Assembly (NCBI GenBank): GCA_018398815.1
Contig: JAFLJL010013948.1
Location: forward strand, 60,242-124,241
From: Conus ventricosus
Taxonomy: Eukaryota; Mollusca; Gastropoda; Neogastropoda; Conidae
DNA: 64,000 nucleotides
Reading direction: 5' to 3'
The notes beneath the pieces are model-generated. The model saw only the letters and a program-made list of their open reading frames with translations. It ran no database searches and was not told where the DNA came from. Positions 22,780 to 33,191 of this stretch are shown piece by piece (position 1 is the first letter of the stretch; each line of letters begins with the position of its first letter). The position numbers and the translations under genes were made by a program.

Positions 22780-25700
22780 TTTACGGTTCTATAATACCAT
22801 ATGATAGAAACTTGGATTAACAAACAACTTTTTTTGTTTGTTCTATCTAATGATTCTTTTTTACAACTGTTTTTTATTTATGTAATTAGATCGCAGTTTA
22901 CGTTTCATATGAAAAGTTTTTTGCCAAACAACTTCTTTGTAGTTGCTGTGATTGTTTTGACTGCACAACCTGCGAGATATTCCCTTTGCTTTTCTAATGA
23001 TTTTCCCTGGGTCGAAATACTGTACATTTTTTTTACCTTAACCCCCCATCTCCTTGATCACCTTTTTCCCGATAATTCATCCTTCATCTTTCCCAAAACC
23101 TTCTTATTAGTAATTGAGCAAAGGCGAATCTTTTGGGTAAACGATGTGTCGTACCATCCCCATGTCCTTTTCCACTTTGGTTTCCATGCTTTATAGAGTC
23201 TTCGAAGAAATCTATAAAAAAACTGCTGTATCTGTGTAAAGTACTCTGGACTCAGGGTCGAGGGCTTAAAATTCATAAAGAAATTTTTAAATCAAAAGCT
23301 TTGATTTCTAAAACATAAACCCCAAAAAAAACAGTTTGCCCAATTTTACTTTTTTTTTTTTCACTTTGCCAAAAGGGGATCATGAAATTTCTGAAGTCCT
23401 GATAATTTGTTTTGAAGTCGCTTAATTTCTTTGTTTCTTTTGGGACTAATCTGACATCTTTGGCTTTGCGGGGTTCCCATAGTCTTTTTCCGAAACAGTG
23501 TTGTTTATCAGTTGAAAAAATTCTTTTTCTGAAAGCATCGTGGATTTGGGTTTTGAATCAGGTTCTTCATATGTATGGTTTCATGAACTGTTTTTTTTAT
23601 AAAAGCAATTTTACGATGAACACTGTCAACTTCAAAAACCCTGTCTTAATAAAATTGTAGAAGTCGTAATGACAACATAATTTTTTTTTCCCGAGATAGG
23701 CCAATTTTTGGGGGGTTTTCGGATCCACTTTAGACTTTCGCTGTAATGGATAGTCTTATGCGGCATGGAGTTCATGGGAATTCTAAATCAACTTCAGAAA
23801 AGAAACCACGCTGTTGTCAGGCGTTAAACTGCCCAACCACTTTAATGCCTTTTGAAAAATTTTTTGTACCCGTGTACATTTTAAAGTTGCGTAATGGACC
23901 CATTGCGCCCTGGCCCTCCTACAGATTGTTTGCGTTAAATACATGGAAAGTTAACCTTTTTCTTTGGGTCATGTCGTCCAAATATTTTTGTTTTTCTTTA
24001 ACAGTAATGGTGCCCCATACTAATCCCTCCACGCAATCCGTTTTCAAACATCGAAACAGGTAAAACTGACAAAAAATCAATTTGTACTCCAGTAAATTTA
24101 AGAAGCCCCAGCTCATCCCGGCGCAGAAATAAATCGCGGGGCCAGGCTTAATGTTTTCATGCAGGTTTTCATATTTTCAAAGAGGGCCGCCAACAAAACA
24201 TGTACGCCAAAAGTATGAGTCTATTCTCCCCTCGTTTTACAATCTAACTTCTGCCGCATCTTTAGCTTTCTGTAATCGAGTCGCTGATGTCCTTCCTCTA
24301 AGACTAGAAAAGAACGCGCCTTTAGGCGGAAGTGTATCTTCGTCAAACCTTTCCCAACTGTTCATGTATTCATAAGGGTAAACACCCTTTCTAACAAGAG
24401 TTGAGTCAAAATATTTTTCCGTATTGGGCAGGACTTTAAGGACATAGCCAGTGCCTCTAATGAGCCCATCATGTGTTGCATAGAGTCGTAGAAAGACATG
24501 TTATTTAAAGTGAACACATGTACTTTTCTGATGACTGTGCAATGCATGCTACCCTGAAGGCGCTGGTTACTGCTTGCATTATAAGGTGAGAGTCATAACC
24601 TCGCAAGTTGTGAAGAATACAGGCAGCTTCCATGTCTTTGGATCAAACTTTAGTGAAGATTGCATTTACTGTGCGCTGCACCTCTAAACTTCCCACTAAG
24701 TGATCATGGTCTCTTACTGTGGGGTTTACACTCTTGGGCGTTAGCTCTAAACCGCAAATCCAACAATGCGTGGCTGAGTCATACTGTTGTTGGTCTTCAG
24801 GCGTCATTATGATTTCAGATAAGTTTAGATTATTAGAACAGGCGTTACGCACTTGCTGCATGCGTTTTAAGAATGTTTCTGCAGCATCTGGTCCTCTATA
24901 TAATTCTGGCTCTGAATAAACGCCATCCGACCTAACAATAATGAAGGCAAATGAACAAATCTGATGATTACTCATTAAGACTGTTTTTCGAAGTTTTTGT
25001 GGTGCTGGCCCTTCATAAGGAACAATAAGCGACTCGAAGTCTGCGTAAACTACGTATGGAGAATTTTGCAGCCGTTTCCAGTTCTTAAAACTAACTTTAG
25101 ATCCTGGCGGGGGCGTAGTTAGTTCTGTCTTACAGTCTACAGAACTTTACAATGTTTTATATGTTCAAGCGCTGCTTGAGCGGTTGGAATTCTTGTTAAA
25201 CATTTTCTACAGAATTCTTGTTTATGTTCATGTTTTGAAGTATGCGCTAATAATCTGCTCATTGTGCGTATCAATGTGTAATGGGGGCAGCCCTGCTGGC
25301 GAAAACATTAGGAGTAAGTCCACTGACTTTTGGCTGGTTCGCCTATTGTTGGACTGTTCTTGGACACTTTAATTGGCACCAAATTTGTTTCCTCATCCCA
25401 TGTGTATACATTAACAGTTATTGGGTTGTTTTGTTCTTCAAACTGATTAATTTGGTCTACACTACAGGAAAGGATATTCCATTGAAGTTAAGATCTTTGG
25501 CGTATTGCCGATAGTTAGTCACTCTTTCTGCGTGTTCGCGGACATGATGCAGCCTTGCAAGAACGCACCACATGAAACATTTGTTGTCTGAATTTTTTAT
25601 GTTTAAAACTGCTCTTTAAAACCAACTCCCGAGGTAGCGGAATGTAAGCCTTTGCCTACAATCGGTGCATACTTAGCTGTTTTAATCTAATCTCTAAGAC

Positions 25701-26073
25701 TTCGCCCTCTGACCAACCAGAGCCTCTCATTTTAGCTTCTTCAGCGGCAGCGTCAAACTGTGTAAGCAGTTCGTCTGCCCACCGGGTGTTAAGTCATTAT
25801 GAGAAAGAATAGTCTGTTGTTTAGTTGAGACCCAGACTTCTAGATTTTCTTCATTTATTGTTACATAGTCGATTAAAACAGCTAACATTACTTTAACTGG
25901 CGGGTCTATTGTTAGTTTGCCTGGAACTTGAGAAATAGCATGAACAACGCTTGCCTGTACGTTTGTTGGGGTCAATGACTTCTAAATCAATATCATTCAG
26001 CGCTCTTGATATAAACGCTCTCTCTCGGCATTCCTTCAAACAATTCATCTTGTCCTTCATATATCTTAGCCAT
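22780..26073 (-). CDS. Protein-primed family B DNA polymerase of Polinton type (frameshifted)
   Basis: The gene begins at ATG 26073 on the minus strand (MAKIYEGQDELFEG) and runs through several frames to about 22780. Recognisable blocks are an HNH/endonuclease VII-like zinc element with CWICGLEL and VRDHDHLVGS (24643-24975), an exonuclease-domain segment (NNMSFYDSMQHMMGSLEALA, 24450-24510), a palm/TPR-region motif GLRGGISM (about 24016-24039), and NKKVLGKMKDEL (about 23070-23110) preceding the C-terminus. PolBs of this type use a terminal protein primer to copy linear element ends. Frameshifts concentrate below 24.4 kb, where homopolymer runs are long, so catalytic Asp residues could not be read reliably. 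Total length of about 1.1 kaa fits Polinton PolB. Confidence 0.8.
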
Positions 26074-26129
26074 GCTGTCTTTCTTTTCTAAGCCAACATA
26101 TTTATTTAAATTAAAAAAAATACAACGGC

Positions 26130-26201
26130 TTAATCAGAATCAATATCAACGGTCTTTTTGCGCTTGGACTCATAAACTAAAGTATAAACGCCCTTTGGCA
26201 T
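26130..26201 (-). CDS. Tiny ORF or displaced C-terminus between polB and membrane protein
   Basis: A 23-codon frame MPKGVYTLVYESKRKK followed by an acidic end, closing at a TAA at 26130. It is open upstream into the 3' end of the membrane-protein gene in a different frame, so it may be that gene's real C-terminus after a frameshift. It could also be an independent small basic protein. No family recognised. Confidence 0.3.
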   Translation of the reverse strand: MPKGVYTLVYESKRKKTVDIDSD

Positions 26202-26203
26202 TG

Positions 26204-26829
26204 TTAATGTGAGCTGTTTAGAACAGAGTTTAATGTCTCGTTTACTTTTTTTAAGCATTCCTTTTTTATCTGCTCGGCGTCTGGCTGTTGAGAAAAACTT
26301 GTCCTTGCCTTTCTTTGAAGATCAAACTTTTGTCTTTTGTAGTCATCAAAATCGGCCTGTAAACGATTAAATTCTTCATCCGTGATGTTTGAGTCAACAA
26401 GCGCTTTATTTATTGTCAGTTTGAACGAACTAAGTTTAGCCGTTATTAGTTGAACCATAGCTGTGTGCTTTTGGAGTTTAGTTTTTAATTTTTGCCAGCA
26501 GCACTTACAGCTAATGAACACACACCGAGAGCTAAAGACAAACCACCTAGAGGTAAAGCTGCGGGTGCGCCTATGCCCGTTGCTAAGAGGCCTACACTTG
26601 TTCCTGCTGATAGAGCACTTATAGTCGATGCTCCAGTATTAACATATGTAACAGCATTAAAGGCAGCAGAATACCTTCGTTTGGTTTTGCTGTATTTTGA
26701 AAGGTCTTGCTCTAGTTTTTGTTGCATTTGTGTAATGTTGGTTAATCTGAAGGTTTTTATGTTAGGGCTTTCTACTATCTCTTCTCTTGGCGGCGCTGTA
26801 GGCACATTTGGATAAACCTGAACAGACAT
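26204..26829 (-). CDS. Polinton membrane-anchored structural protein (one frameshift)
   Basis: The N-terminal frame (26485-26829, from MSVQVYPNVPTAPPRE) has a proline-rich start, a coiled-coil-like stretch (TNITQMQQKLEQDLSKYSK) and a long Ala/Gly-rich hydrophobic segment of about 45 residues, which looks membrane-inserting. The frame then changes at about 26490 into 26204-26521, an acidic helical tail with ITDEEFNRLQADFDDYKRQK. The same layout (PTAPP start, glycine-rich membrane segment, 'DEEF' helical tail) is familiar from proteins encoded beside F54H12.2-like genes in marine invertebrates. A minor virion or membrane role is inferred. It lies just downstream of the capsid gene on the same strand. 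Confidence 0.6.
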
Positions 26830-26909
26830 GCTTTTTTAAATAAAAAATAATTTAGTATACTACATCTTTTAATCTGTTATTTACAATATTCAGCTGCGCA
26901 TCATATATA

Positions 26910-28124
26910 TTAAAACAAATGTACATTAAGCGGTTTATCGGCTTCTTCTTCTTTATCAATTTGAATGTTTATTACGTCTCTCACAGCTCTCCCGCTTCCA
27001 TGCAACTGATTATCCTCTGTTGACCTTAGGTCAATCCATAAACCGTATTTCGTTGTTAAATAATCATCAAGCCTAACATTGTGAAGATGTAAATCTTTAG
27101 ACGCAAGGTCAACTGTTGGATTTCTACACCTCCCGCCTCCAAACAGTTTTCTTATTTCATCAAAATGCTGATAAGGTTTAAGCCCGCTAGCGTAGATTTG
27201 GTTAGGACTACCCTCAATCGAACATTGCACTTTCGTTATTTTAGGATTAAAAAACTTTTCACTTGCTCTTTTGAACGGTTCTTCATCTTCACACAGCATA
27301 AAATACCTTTAAGCGATCTTGCTGCAACACTAAAACTAAAATTCCATATAGTGTCTGCCCTGCTTCTGGGATATGTTGTATGATGAATCACTCTTTCGTA
27401 ATATATTGGGAAATGTGAATGATATTGGTGCGCAATCAGCTCTGCTAAATTAGAGTTGCTAACAACGTCAAACTCTAACGAGATGTCAGAAATGCTGTAC
27501 TTTGCTTCGGTGTCTGTTGATCTGATAACACGTTTGTATTCATTAAAAGTTAGTTCATATGACAATCTGTCTTTTAATGCTCCTTGAAAGTATGGCGCAT
27601 GCGCTTTTAACAACTCAAAATCTAAGGGAATGGAAAAGCGATTTCCATACGCAAAATTTACAGCTGCATACTTTTTACCGTCTTTAATATCTTCGGCGCC
27701 TATTCTATGTTTTAGTGCTTCTTCATTTTCGATTCCTTGAAACGCAAAGTCAGCCCTTTCATTCCCGGTTAGCCATAGATCAGAATAGGTTAAAAATATG
27801 TCTGCATTGTGTAAAGAAAATATTTCTTGCCCCTCAAGTTTTATAGAAAATTTTCTTAACAATTGCCCGTCCCAGATTCTGGACAACTGTCCTGTTTGGG
27901 TCTGTTGTTGAAGCGAGTTCTATTTTGAAAGTAAGACGCGCAGAGCCTGGCACAATCAATTCATCCGCTCCTAAGTCTGGAAATTTGACAGTAAGAATTT
28001 GATCTGCATCAATAGTAGATGGATTATTTGGAACAATAATATTCCGTTTATTTCCCTTCACGCCTAAGGGCTCTTTCAGTTTTCTATGCGGGTTAAGAAT
28101 CGAGCCATATGTTTGCTCCGCCAT
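26910..28124 (-). CDS. F54H12.2-like major capsid protein, double jelly-roll (two frameshifts)
   Basis: Starts at 28124 with MAEQTYGSILNPHRKL. The first segment (27834-28124) carries the beta-rich N-terminus with GSARLTFKIELAS. The second (27236-27886) has KFSIKLEGQEIFSLHNADIF and RFSIPLDFELLKAHAPYF, and ends near the RSLKGIL block. The third (26910-27299) carries the C-terminal jelly roll ending NVHLF. Frame changes fall near 27850 and 27290. This family, named after C. elegans F54H12.2, is the Polinton/Maverick major capsid protein, predicted to form hexons of an icosahedral particle. Total length of about 400 residues is near the family size. It is divergent from the gene at 28163, with 38 bp between start codons. 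Confidence 0.8.
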
Positions 28125-28162
28125 TTTTATGAAGCAAAATAAAAAGTTAATTATTTAAAAAC
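28125..28162. promoter_or_regulatory. Bidirectional intergenic promoter region with TTATTTAAAAA motif
   Basis: A 38-bp AT-only-type spacer between the divergent capsid gene and the plus-strand gene at 28163. The plus-strand side reads TTATTTAAAAAC directly before ATG. The membrane-protein gene at 26829 is preceded by the near-identical TTATTTAAAAAAGC on its own strand, suggesting a shared element promoter or translation-start context. Confidence 0.4.
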
Positions 28163-29370
28163 ATGGCAGGAATTGAAGGCGAAGAAGATTATGATGTTTT
28201 TGATCTTGGAGACGACATGAGTGAAATGATCCCTTTGACACAGCATCGCTCAACGCTCTCAATGCGGCATGAATTAACAGAAAGTAAGGTTAAATCATTT
28301 TACGAAAGTTTAGGCCAAGAACCTCCCGAATTTATAGACCCAAATGATTTTGAATTAAAAGATGATCATTTGTCTGTAAAAAAAACGATCAAGGGCAACT
28401 TGTTCGGCTTACAACTAAACCCGACCCATCAAAGTTTTTAGCCAAGAGTACAATTATACAAAGACTTAGTGTGAAAGACCAAAATCGCCTTGGCCTTGTT
28501 AGACCGAAATTAGATAGGGATGCAGTTGCTAAACTTCAAAACACACTGCAGGAACTCCCAACAGCTAACCAAATACAAAACATGGAACTTAAAGAATTAA
28601 ATCAATCGGCAGATGAAATAATAAATGCAATAGAAGCAGAAACCAGTTTTTCAGAAGAAACAGCGTTAAAGACTATACACGACTCACCGCTACCCATGCG
28701 AGAAATAGCGGCCCTTGATCATGCTTTAAGAACCATCAGAGGCGAATTAACAAACAATTTAGCAAAACTAGGTGAACTAGATGGGCATATAAGAAGAGAA
28801 AAAGAAAAACTCGTTGAGGCTGATGACGCCGACTTAGGGCATGATATTAAAGAAAGAATAACCCAAAGACTAAAAGATCTTGAACAAGAAAGATCAGCAA
28901 GACTAGAAGTGCTAACTACTAACCGAGACCAATTACGAACTCAAGTGAATAGAATAAGAGAAACTATCCGAAAAATTTTATATGAAGACACAACGCTAGC
29001 AGAACGAATAAAAACGCTGTTTAGAGAGCAAGGCGTCACATTAGCAAGCGTTATAACTGCCTTAGGATCTGCAATAAGTACACTGGTAATGGCTATTACA
29101 GGCGGCGGTAGCCAAAGTTCAGTACCTCCACCGCCATCGCCTCCATCTCCGCCTGATAAATCATGGGTAAAAAAACAGCTTGATCATCTTGCAAGTTTAT
29201 TAAAAAAATTAGCTGGTAAAGCCGTGGACGCTTTACCAGGAATATTGGGGAGTATTGTCAGCTGGCTTTTGTCTACTGCAAGCAAAGTAGTTGGCTTTAT
29301 GGCCGAGCACTTATGGACATTAGTTCTTGTAATAGTTGGGTTACTATTTAGTAAGATAAAGACCAAGTAA
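28163..29370 (+). CDS. Polinton coiled-coil and membrane virion protein (one frameshift)
   Basis: Opens at ATG 28163 (MAGIEGEEDYDVFDLGDD). The frame changes at about 28400 and then stays open to 29370. It has an acidic N-terminus, a long charged helical region with coiled-coil character (28640-28990, including RETIRKILYEDTTLAERI), a conserved REQGVTLASVITALG stretch followed by a hydrophobic segment, a proline-rich linker (PPPPSPPSPPDK), and two C-terminal hydrophobic helices (PGILGSIVSWLLS and WTLVLVIVGLLFSK). Proteins with this order occur beside F54H12.2-like capsid genes in cnidarian and mollusc elements. A role in the particle or membrane is inferred; the function is not established. Confidence 0.65.
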
Positions 29371-30375
29371 TCCTATGCCAGTTAATCCAAGAACAAGCGC
29401 TGTCTTTTCATATTCATGGTCATCGCGAACAGAGTCCGCGAGCTTTGCTGAGTCTTCAATGACTTTGGGGGGTTGGACTTCGGGGATTAGATGACTTAAT
29501 CTTGGGTGTTCTTTTATTGTTTGTAATATTACTGGCTCAGAATTTATGTCGTTTTGTCCGACCTTCTGTTCATTTCCTGCAACGAGAATTTCATTGTTGT
29601 AGTTTATTATTGTTCCTACCTGGAGTCTGAGGTCAGAAGGTAGCATGTATAAACCAGTGCCAACAGCAAAGTCTACTTTCGATCTTGCGAATTGTAAAAC
29701 ATTTTGGTACCTTTTAATACTTGAAGGTAAATCGACTGTAGAATTAATGGCATCCTCTAAATTTGCTAAGTATTGTTTTTGTGCATCAAAGCCAGTAGAA
29801 GGATCAGTTATGCTCGATCTTGCCTGTGCTTGTGAACCTAGCAAACACCAAACGTAAGTACGAATAGAGTCATTTATTCGTTCTATTCCTGCTTTAGTTA
29901 GGCCCTTAGAAGTGTCTAAGATAAATGTTGTCCATGCTGTTTTATGCTCTTGCTCTAGGGACCCGAGGTGAACGCCTGTGCCTGAAGAGAAAGATGTGTA
30001 AGGAGGATTCCAGTCATAGTTATACTTTCTGTGCACGCCCCACAAATAAGGGGTGCCTAAGCCATGATTAAGATCCGACTTTTGTCTAAAGTCTGTCTTG
30101 ATGTTAATATTGAATTCGTTACAGATTCGTTCAAAAGCCTTCATGTCTATTCTGTTGCTGAATGGATTAAACGGTTTGTCATTTGGTAATGGTGCTTGCA
30201 GTTCAGTCAAAATACGTCTGAAGGTGTAATAGAAATGAAATCTATACACTGACCTAACCAAAGGATTAGGATGATTTAAGTGATCAGCATACGACACTCC
30301 ACACCCAGTTGATGCACAAAACACAGCAAAGTTTAGCTGGTTCTGATAAAACTGCATCGGATGACTAAACCACAC
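29344..30375 (-). CDS. Conserved Polinton-associated protein (MWFSHPMQFY family)
   Basis: An intact 343-residue frame. The first codon of the frame is GTG (read V/M) in the sequence VWFSHPMQFYQNQ; the first in-frame ATG is five codons later. Conserved-looking blocks are the N-terminal WFSHPMQFYQNQLNFAVFCA, AWTTFILDTSKG, INDSIRTYVWCLLGSQAQ and the late YMLPSDLRLQVG. A single C-terminal hydrophobic helix (TALVLGLTGIGLLGLYL) suggests membrane anchoring. The 3' end overlaps the plus-strand gene ending at 29370 by 27 bp, tail to tail. I recognise it as a recurrent neighbour of F54H12.2-like genes, probably a minor virion component. No enzymatic motif is visible. Confidence 0.65.
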   Translation of the reverse strand: MWFSHPMQFYQNQLNFAVFCASTGCGVSYADHLNHPNPLVRSVYRFHFYYTFRRILTELQAPLPNDKPFNPFSNRIDMKAFERICNEFNINIKTDFRQKSDLNHGLGTPYLWGVHRKYNYDWNPPYTSFSSGTGVHLGSLEQEHKTAWTTFILDTSKGLTKAGIERINDSIRTYVWCLLGSQAQARSSITDPSTGFDAQKQYLANLEDAINSTVDLPSSIKRYQNVLQFARSKVDFAVGTGLYMLPSDLRLQVGTIINYNNEILVAGNEQKVGQNDINSEPVILQTIKEHPRLSHLIPEVQPPKVIEDSAKLADSVRDDHEYEKTALVLGLTGIGLLGLYLTK

Positions 30376-30575
30376 TTTCGCAATGTAGTCTTTTTTAATA
30401 GGAGGGTTTAAGATAGCTCTTCAATGGAGTACTTACCTTTTATGAAAGGTGCCAGTCTGGGTCACAGAAATGTCGAGGGTGTCAGTTGTTATATTTTTTA
30501 AGATTGTTAGTGCGGCCCAACAGAATATTTTGCATCAGTATATTTGAACGCGCTCATTTTTATTTCGTTCAAAAA

Positions 30576-31277
30576 ATGTTTGTAACAATAACAACCCAAG
30601 ACCGGCCTTCGTTTTTAGAACATGCTATTAATAACAATTGCGGGGCCAAAACGGTCGCGCTCCATGAAATATTTTACAAAGTCGTATGGTTTAATTTTAA
30701 GTAAATCCAGGAAGAATAATAAGGTTCAAAAAATTGATAAAACAGGGACCAAAGTTAGCGAGTTAACAATACCTGATGGTTATTACGGGTTTTGCTCGCT
30801 AAAAGAAGCAATGAGTAACTTCGACATTGCTCTCAAACTTAACAATGCGAATCTGAAAACAATGTTAACCTTCAAACCTGAAGAAGAAGAAGTAGGGTAC
30901 TATTTTGATAAAGAGCTAGCTAAAATGTTAGGCTTTACAACTGCCAATCGGGCCCGTTCATAGTTTTAGAGTTACGTCAAAAAAACTACTTATGAGGGAG
31001 AAAATCCGCTCGATCTTGCATTACATTCATTACTCTATGTTCATTTGGATGAGCTGAGCACTGATGAAAACTTATATGATGGAAGGCCTCAACTGTTTTA
31101 AGAGCTCTTCCGTCAGGGAAAGCTGCATATTGCGATTATGAAATTATACAATTCCCTAATTTACAGTTTAAAAGATTAGTTTGTGGGAGGGTCGGATCAT
31201 TTAATATAAAAATCAAAGACAAAACAGGGAAAGTCGTGAAATGTGATAACCTGCACATTGTTTTGGAAATAAAATAA
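30576..31277 (+). CDS. Polinton-associated beta-rich protein (frameshifted)
   Basis: Starts at ATG 30576 (MFVTITTQDRPSFLEHA) with a strand-helix pattern and ALHEIFYK, resembling the 'ALAEI' start of capsid-associated proteins in these elements. The frame changes at about 30690 to one containing ELTIPDGYYGFCSLKEAMSN (30760-30840) and GYYFDKELAKMLGF. After about 30960 it changes again to a third frame with NPLDLALHSLLYVHLDEL, and a segment ending in DNLHIVLEIK stops at the TAA at 31275-31277. Several one-base shifts are needed, so it is either decayed or miscalled. A penton- or minor-capsid-like role is a guess. Confidence 0.5.
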
Positions 31278-31293
31278 TACGTTGTACTAAAAC

Positions 31294-31416
31294 ATGTCGC
31301 GTGGGCCAGAAGAATCAGGAGTTACATTAGCGCCTGTAAGGTGTATAACCTTAGAATTAAAAGACCTTGCAGATGTTGCGGACTTTGAACAGAACGGTGA
31401 GATAGGCGCTTTGTAT
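31294..31416 (+). CDS. Polinton-associated ORF truncated by the gap
   Basis: MSRGPEESGVTLAPVRCITL begins 16 bp after the previous stop codon and runs 41 residues into the N run with no stop. The start context is AAAAC-ATG, like the other genes of the element. Too short to identify. Confidence 0.45.
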
Positions 31417-32416
31417 NNNNNNNNNNNNNNNNNNNNNNNNNNNNNNNNNNNNNNNNNNNNNNNNNNNNNNNNNNNNNNNNNNNNNNNNNNNNNNNNNNNN
31501 NNNNNNNNNNNNNNNNNNNNNNNNNNNNNNNNNNNNNNNNNNNNNNNNNNNNNNNNNNNNNNNNNNNNNNNNNNNNNNNNNNNNNNNNNNNNNNNNNNNN
31601 NNNNNNNNNNNNNNNNNNNNNNNNNNNNNNNNNNNNNNNNNNNNNNNNNNNNNNNNNNNNNNNNNNNNNNNNNNNNNNNNNNNNNNNNNNNNNNNNNNNN
31701 NNNNNNNNNNNNNNNNNNNNNNNNNNNNNNNNNNNNNNNNNNNNNNNNNNNNNNNNNNNNNNNNNNNNNNNNNNNNNNNNNNNNNNNNNNNNNNNNNNNN
31801 NNNNNNNNNNNNNNNNNNNNNNNNNNNNNNNNNNNNNNNNNNNNNNNNNNNNNNNNNNNNNNNNNNNNNNNNNNNNNNNNNNNNNNNNNNNNNNNNNNNN
31901 NNNNNNNNNNNNNNNNNNNNNNNNNNNNNNNNNNNNNNNNNNNNNNNNNNNNNNNNNNNNNNNNNNNNNNNNNNNNNNNNNNNNNNNNNNNNNNNNNNNN
32001 NNNNNNNNNNNNNNNNNNNNNNNNNNNNNNNNNNNNNNNNNNNNNNNNNNNNNNNNNNNNNNNNNNNNNNNNNNNNNNNNNNNNNNNNNNNNNNNNNNNN
32101 NNNNNNNNNNNNNNNNNNNNNNNNNNNNNNNNNNNNNNNNNNNNNNNNNNNNNNNNNNNNNNNNNNNNNNNNNNNNNNNNNNNNNNNNNNNNNNNNNNNN
32201 NNNNNNNNNNNNNNNNNNNNNNNNNNNNNNNNNNNNNNNNNNNNNNNNNNNNNNNNNNNNNNNNNNNNNNNNNNNNNNNNNNNNNNNNNNNNNNNNNNNN
32301 NNNNNNNNNNNNNNNNNNNNNNNNNNNNNNNNNNNNNNNNNNNNNNNNNNNNNNNNNNNNNNNNNNNNNNNNNNNNNNNNNNNNNNNNNNNNNNNNNNNN
32401 NNNNNNNNNNNNNNNN
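31417..32416. other. Assembly gap, exactly 1000 N
   Basis: A placeholder gap between two contigs, so the true distance is unknown. The sequence on either side shows no continuity: Polinton genes end on the left, and anonymous DNA starts on the right. Confidence 1.
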
Positions 32417-33085
32417 GTTGGTAGGGATTGTGTAAATGCTGATGTGGTAAAGAATGTAGCTGGAGGGGAATTCAGTGTACATGTGAACAGGGTGGTAGAG
32501 AAGTGACATGGACAAAGGCAGGGCCGAAGGGAAATTCTTTAGGCGACACAAAAGGATGTCTTGATTGCTAGCATACTACAGACTAATAAACTAAGTAAAT
32601 TAAATAAACAGAAAACAAACTAACAACAGTGGAAACCATATCCCTTGTCGTCGTTATGTGATCTATGAATAGAGTCCTTATCAAACCAAAACAACAACAG
32701 TTAGTATCTTCGACAAATTGAAAACCCCTAATCCACTGAATGGAGAACGGGAAAGAGGAGAACAACACCACAATAGAATGAAGAACAGAGGGGAGAGAGA
32801 GAGAGAGAGAGAGAGAAGAGTGAGCAGGGCATAGTAGGGTCGAAAGAAACGTGGTCTGGGCGACAGAAGTGACAGCAAGATGTAAAAGACAAGCTGAGAA
32901 AGAAAGACTGAGTTTGAAACCCAGAGGTAGGTGAAGGAGACAAAGAAGAAGATTTCTATGTCGAGTTCCCTGAGACGACCTCGGAGACCCAGTCCTGGAA
33001 CCTGGTGGTAGTCAACCAAGGGCGTCACCATCACCCAGTGCTGAAGAAAACTTGAAATGATTTGTTCAAGAACTGTGGTGTGGTG

Positions 33086-33191
<106 letters not shown>

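Larger units (their letters stand above)
22780..31416. mobile_element. Polinton/Maverick-like (adintovirus-like) integrated element, partial
   Basis: A block of AT-rich, tightly packed genes on both strands that do not look like host genes. Minus strand: polB, a membrane structural protein and the F54H12.2-like major capsid protein. Plus strand: a coiled-coil/transmembrane protein, a virion-type protein and a truncated ORF. Minus strand again: a ~340-residue conserved protein at 29344-30375. F54H12.2 (capsid) and F54H12.3 (integrase) are known Polinton-derived genes in C. elegans, and protein-primed PolB with this capsid type defines Polinton-related elements. No integrase, packaging ATPase, protease or terminal inverted repeats are visible. 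They may lie in the gap, in the low-quality left flank, or be lost. Most genes have one or more frameshifts, so this copy is a fossil or carries base-call errors. Confidence 0.85.

Noticed and set aside
31294..32551. Long ORFs of 376 and 409 codons across the gap
   Set aside because: Made almost entirely of unknown residues from the N run.
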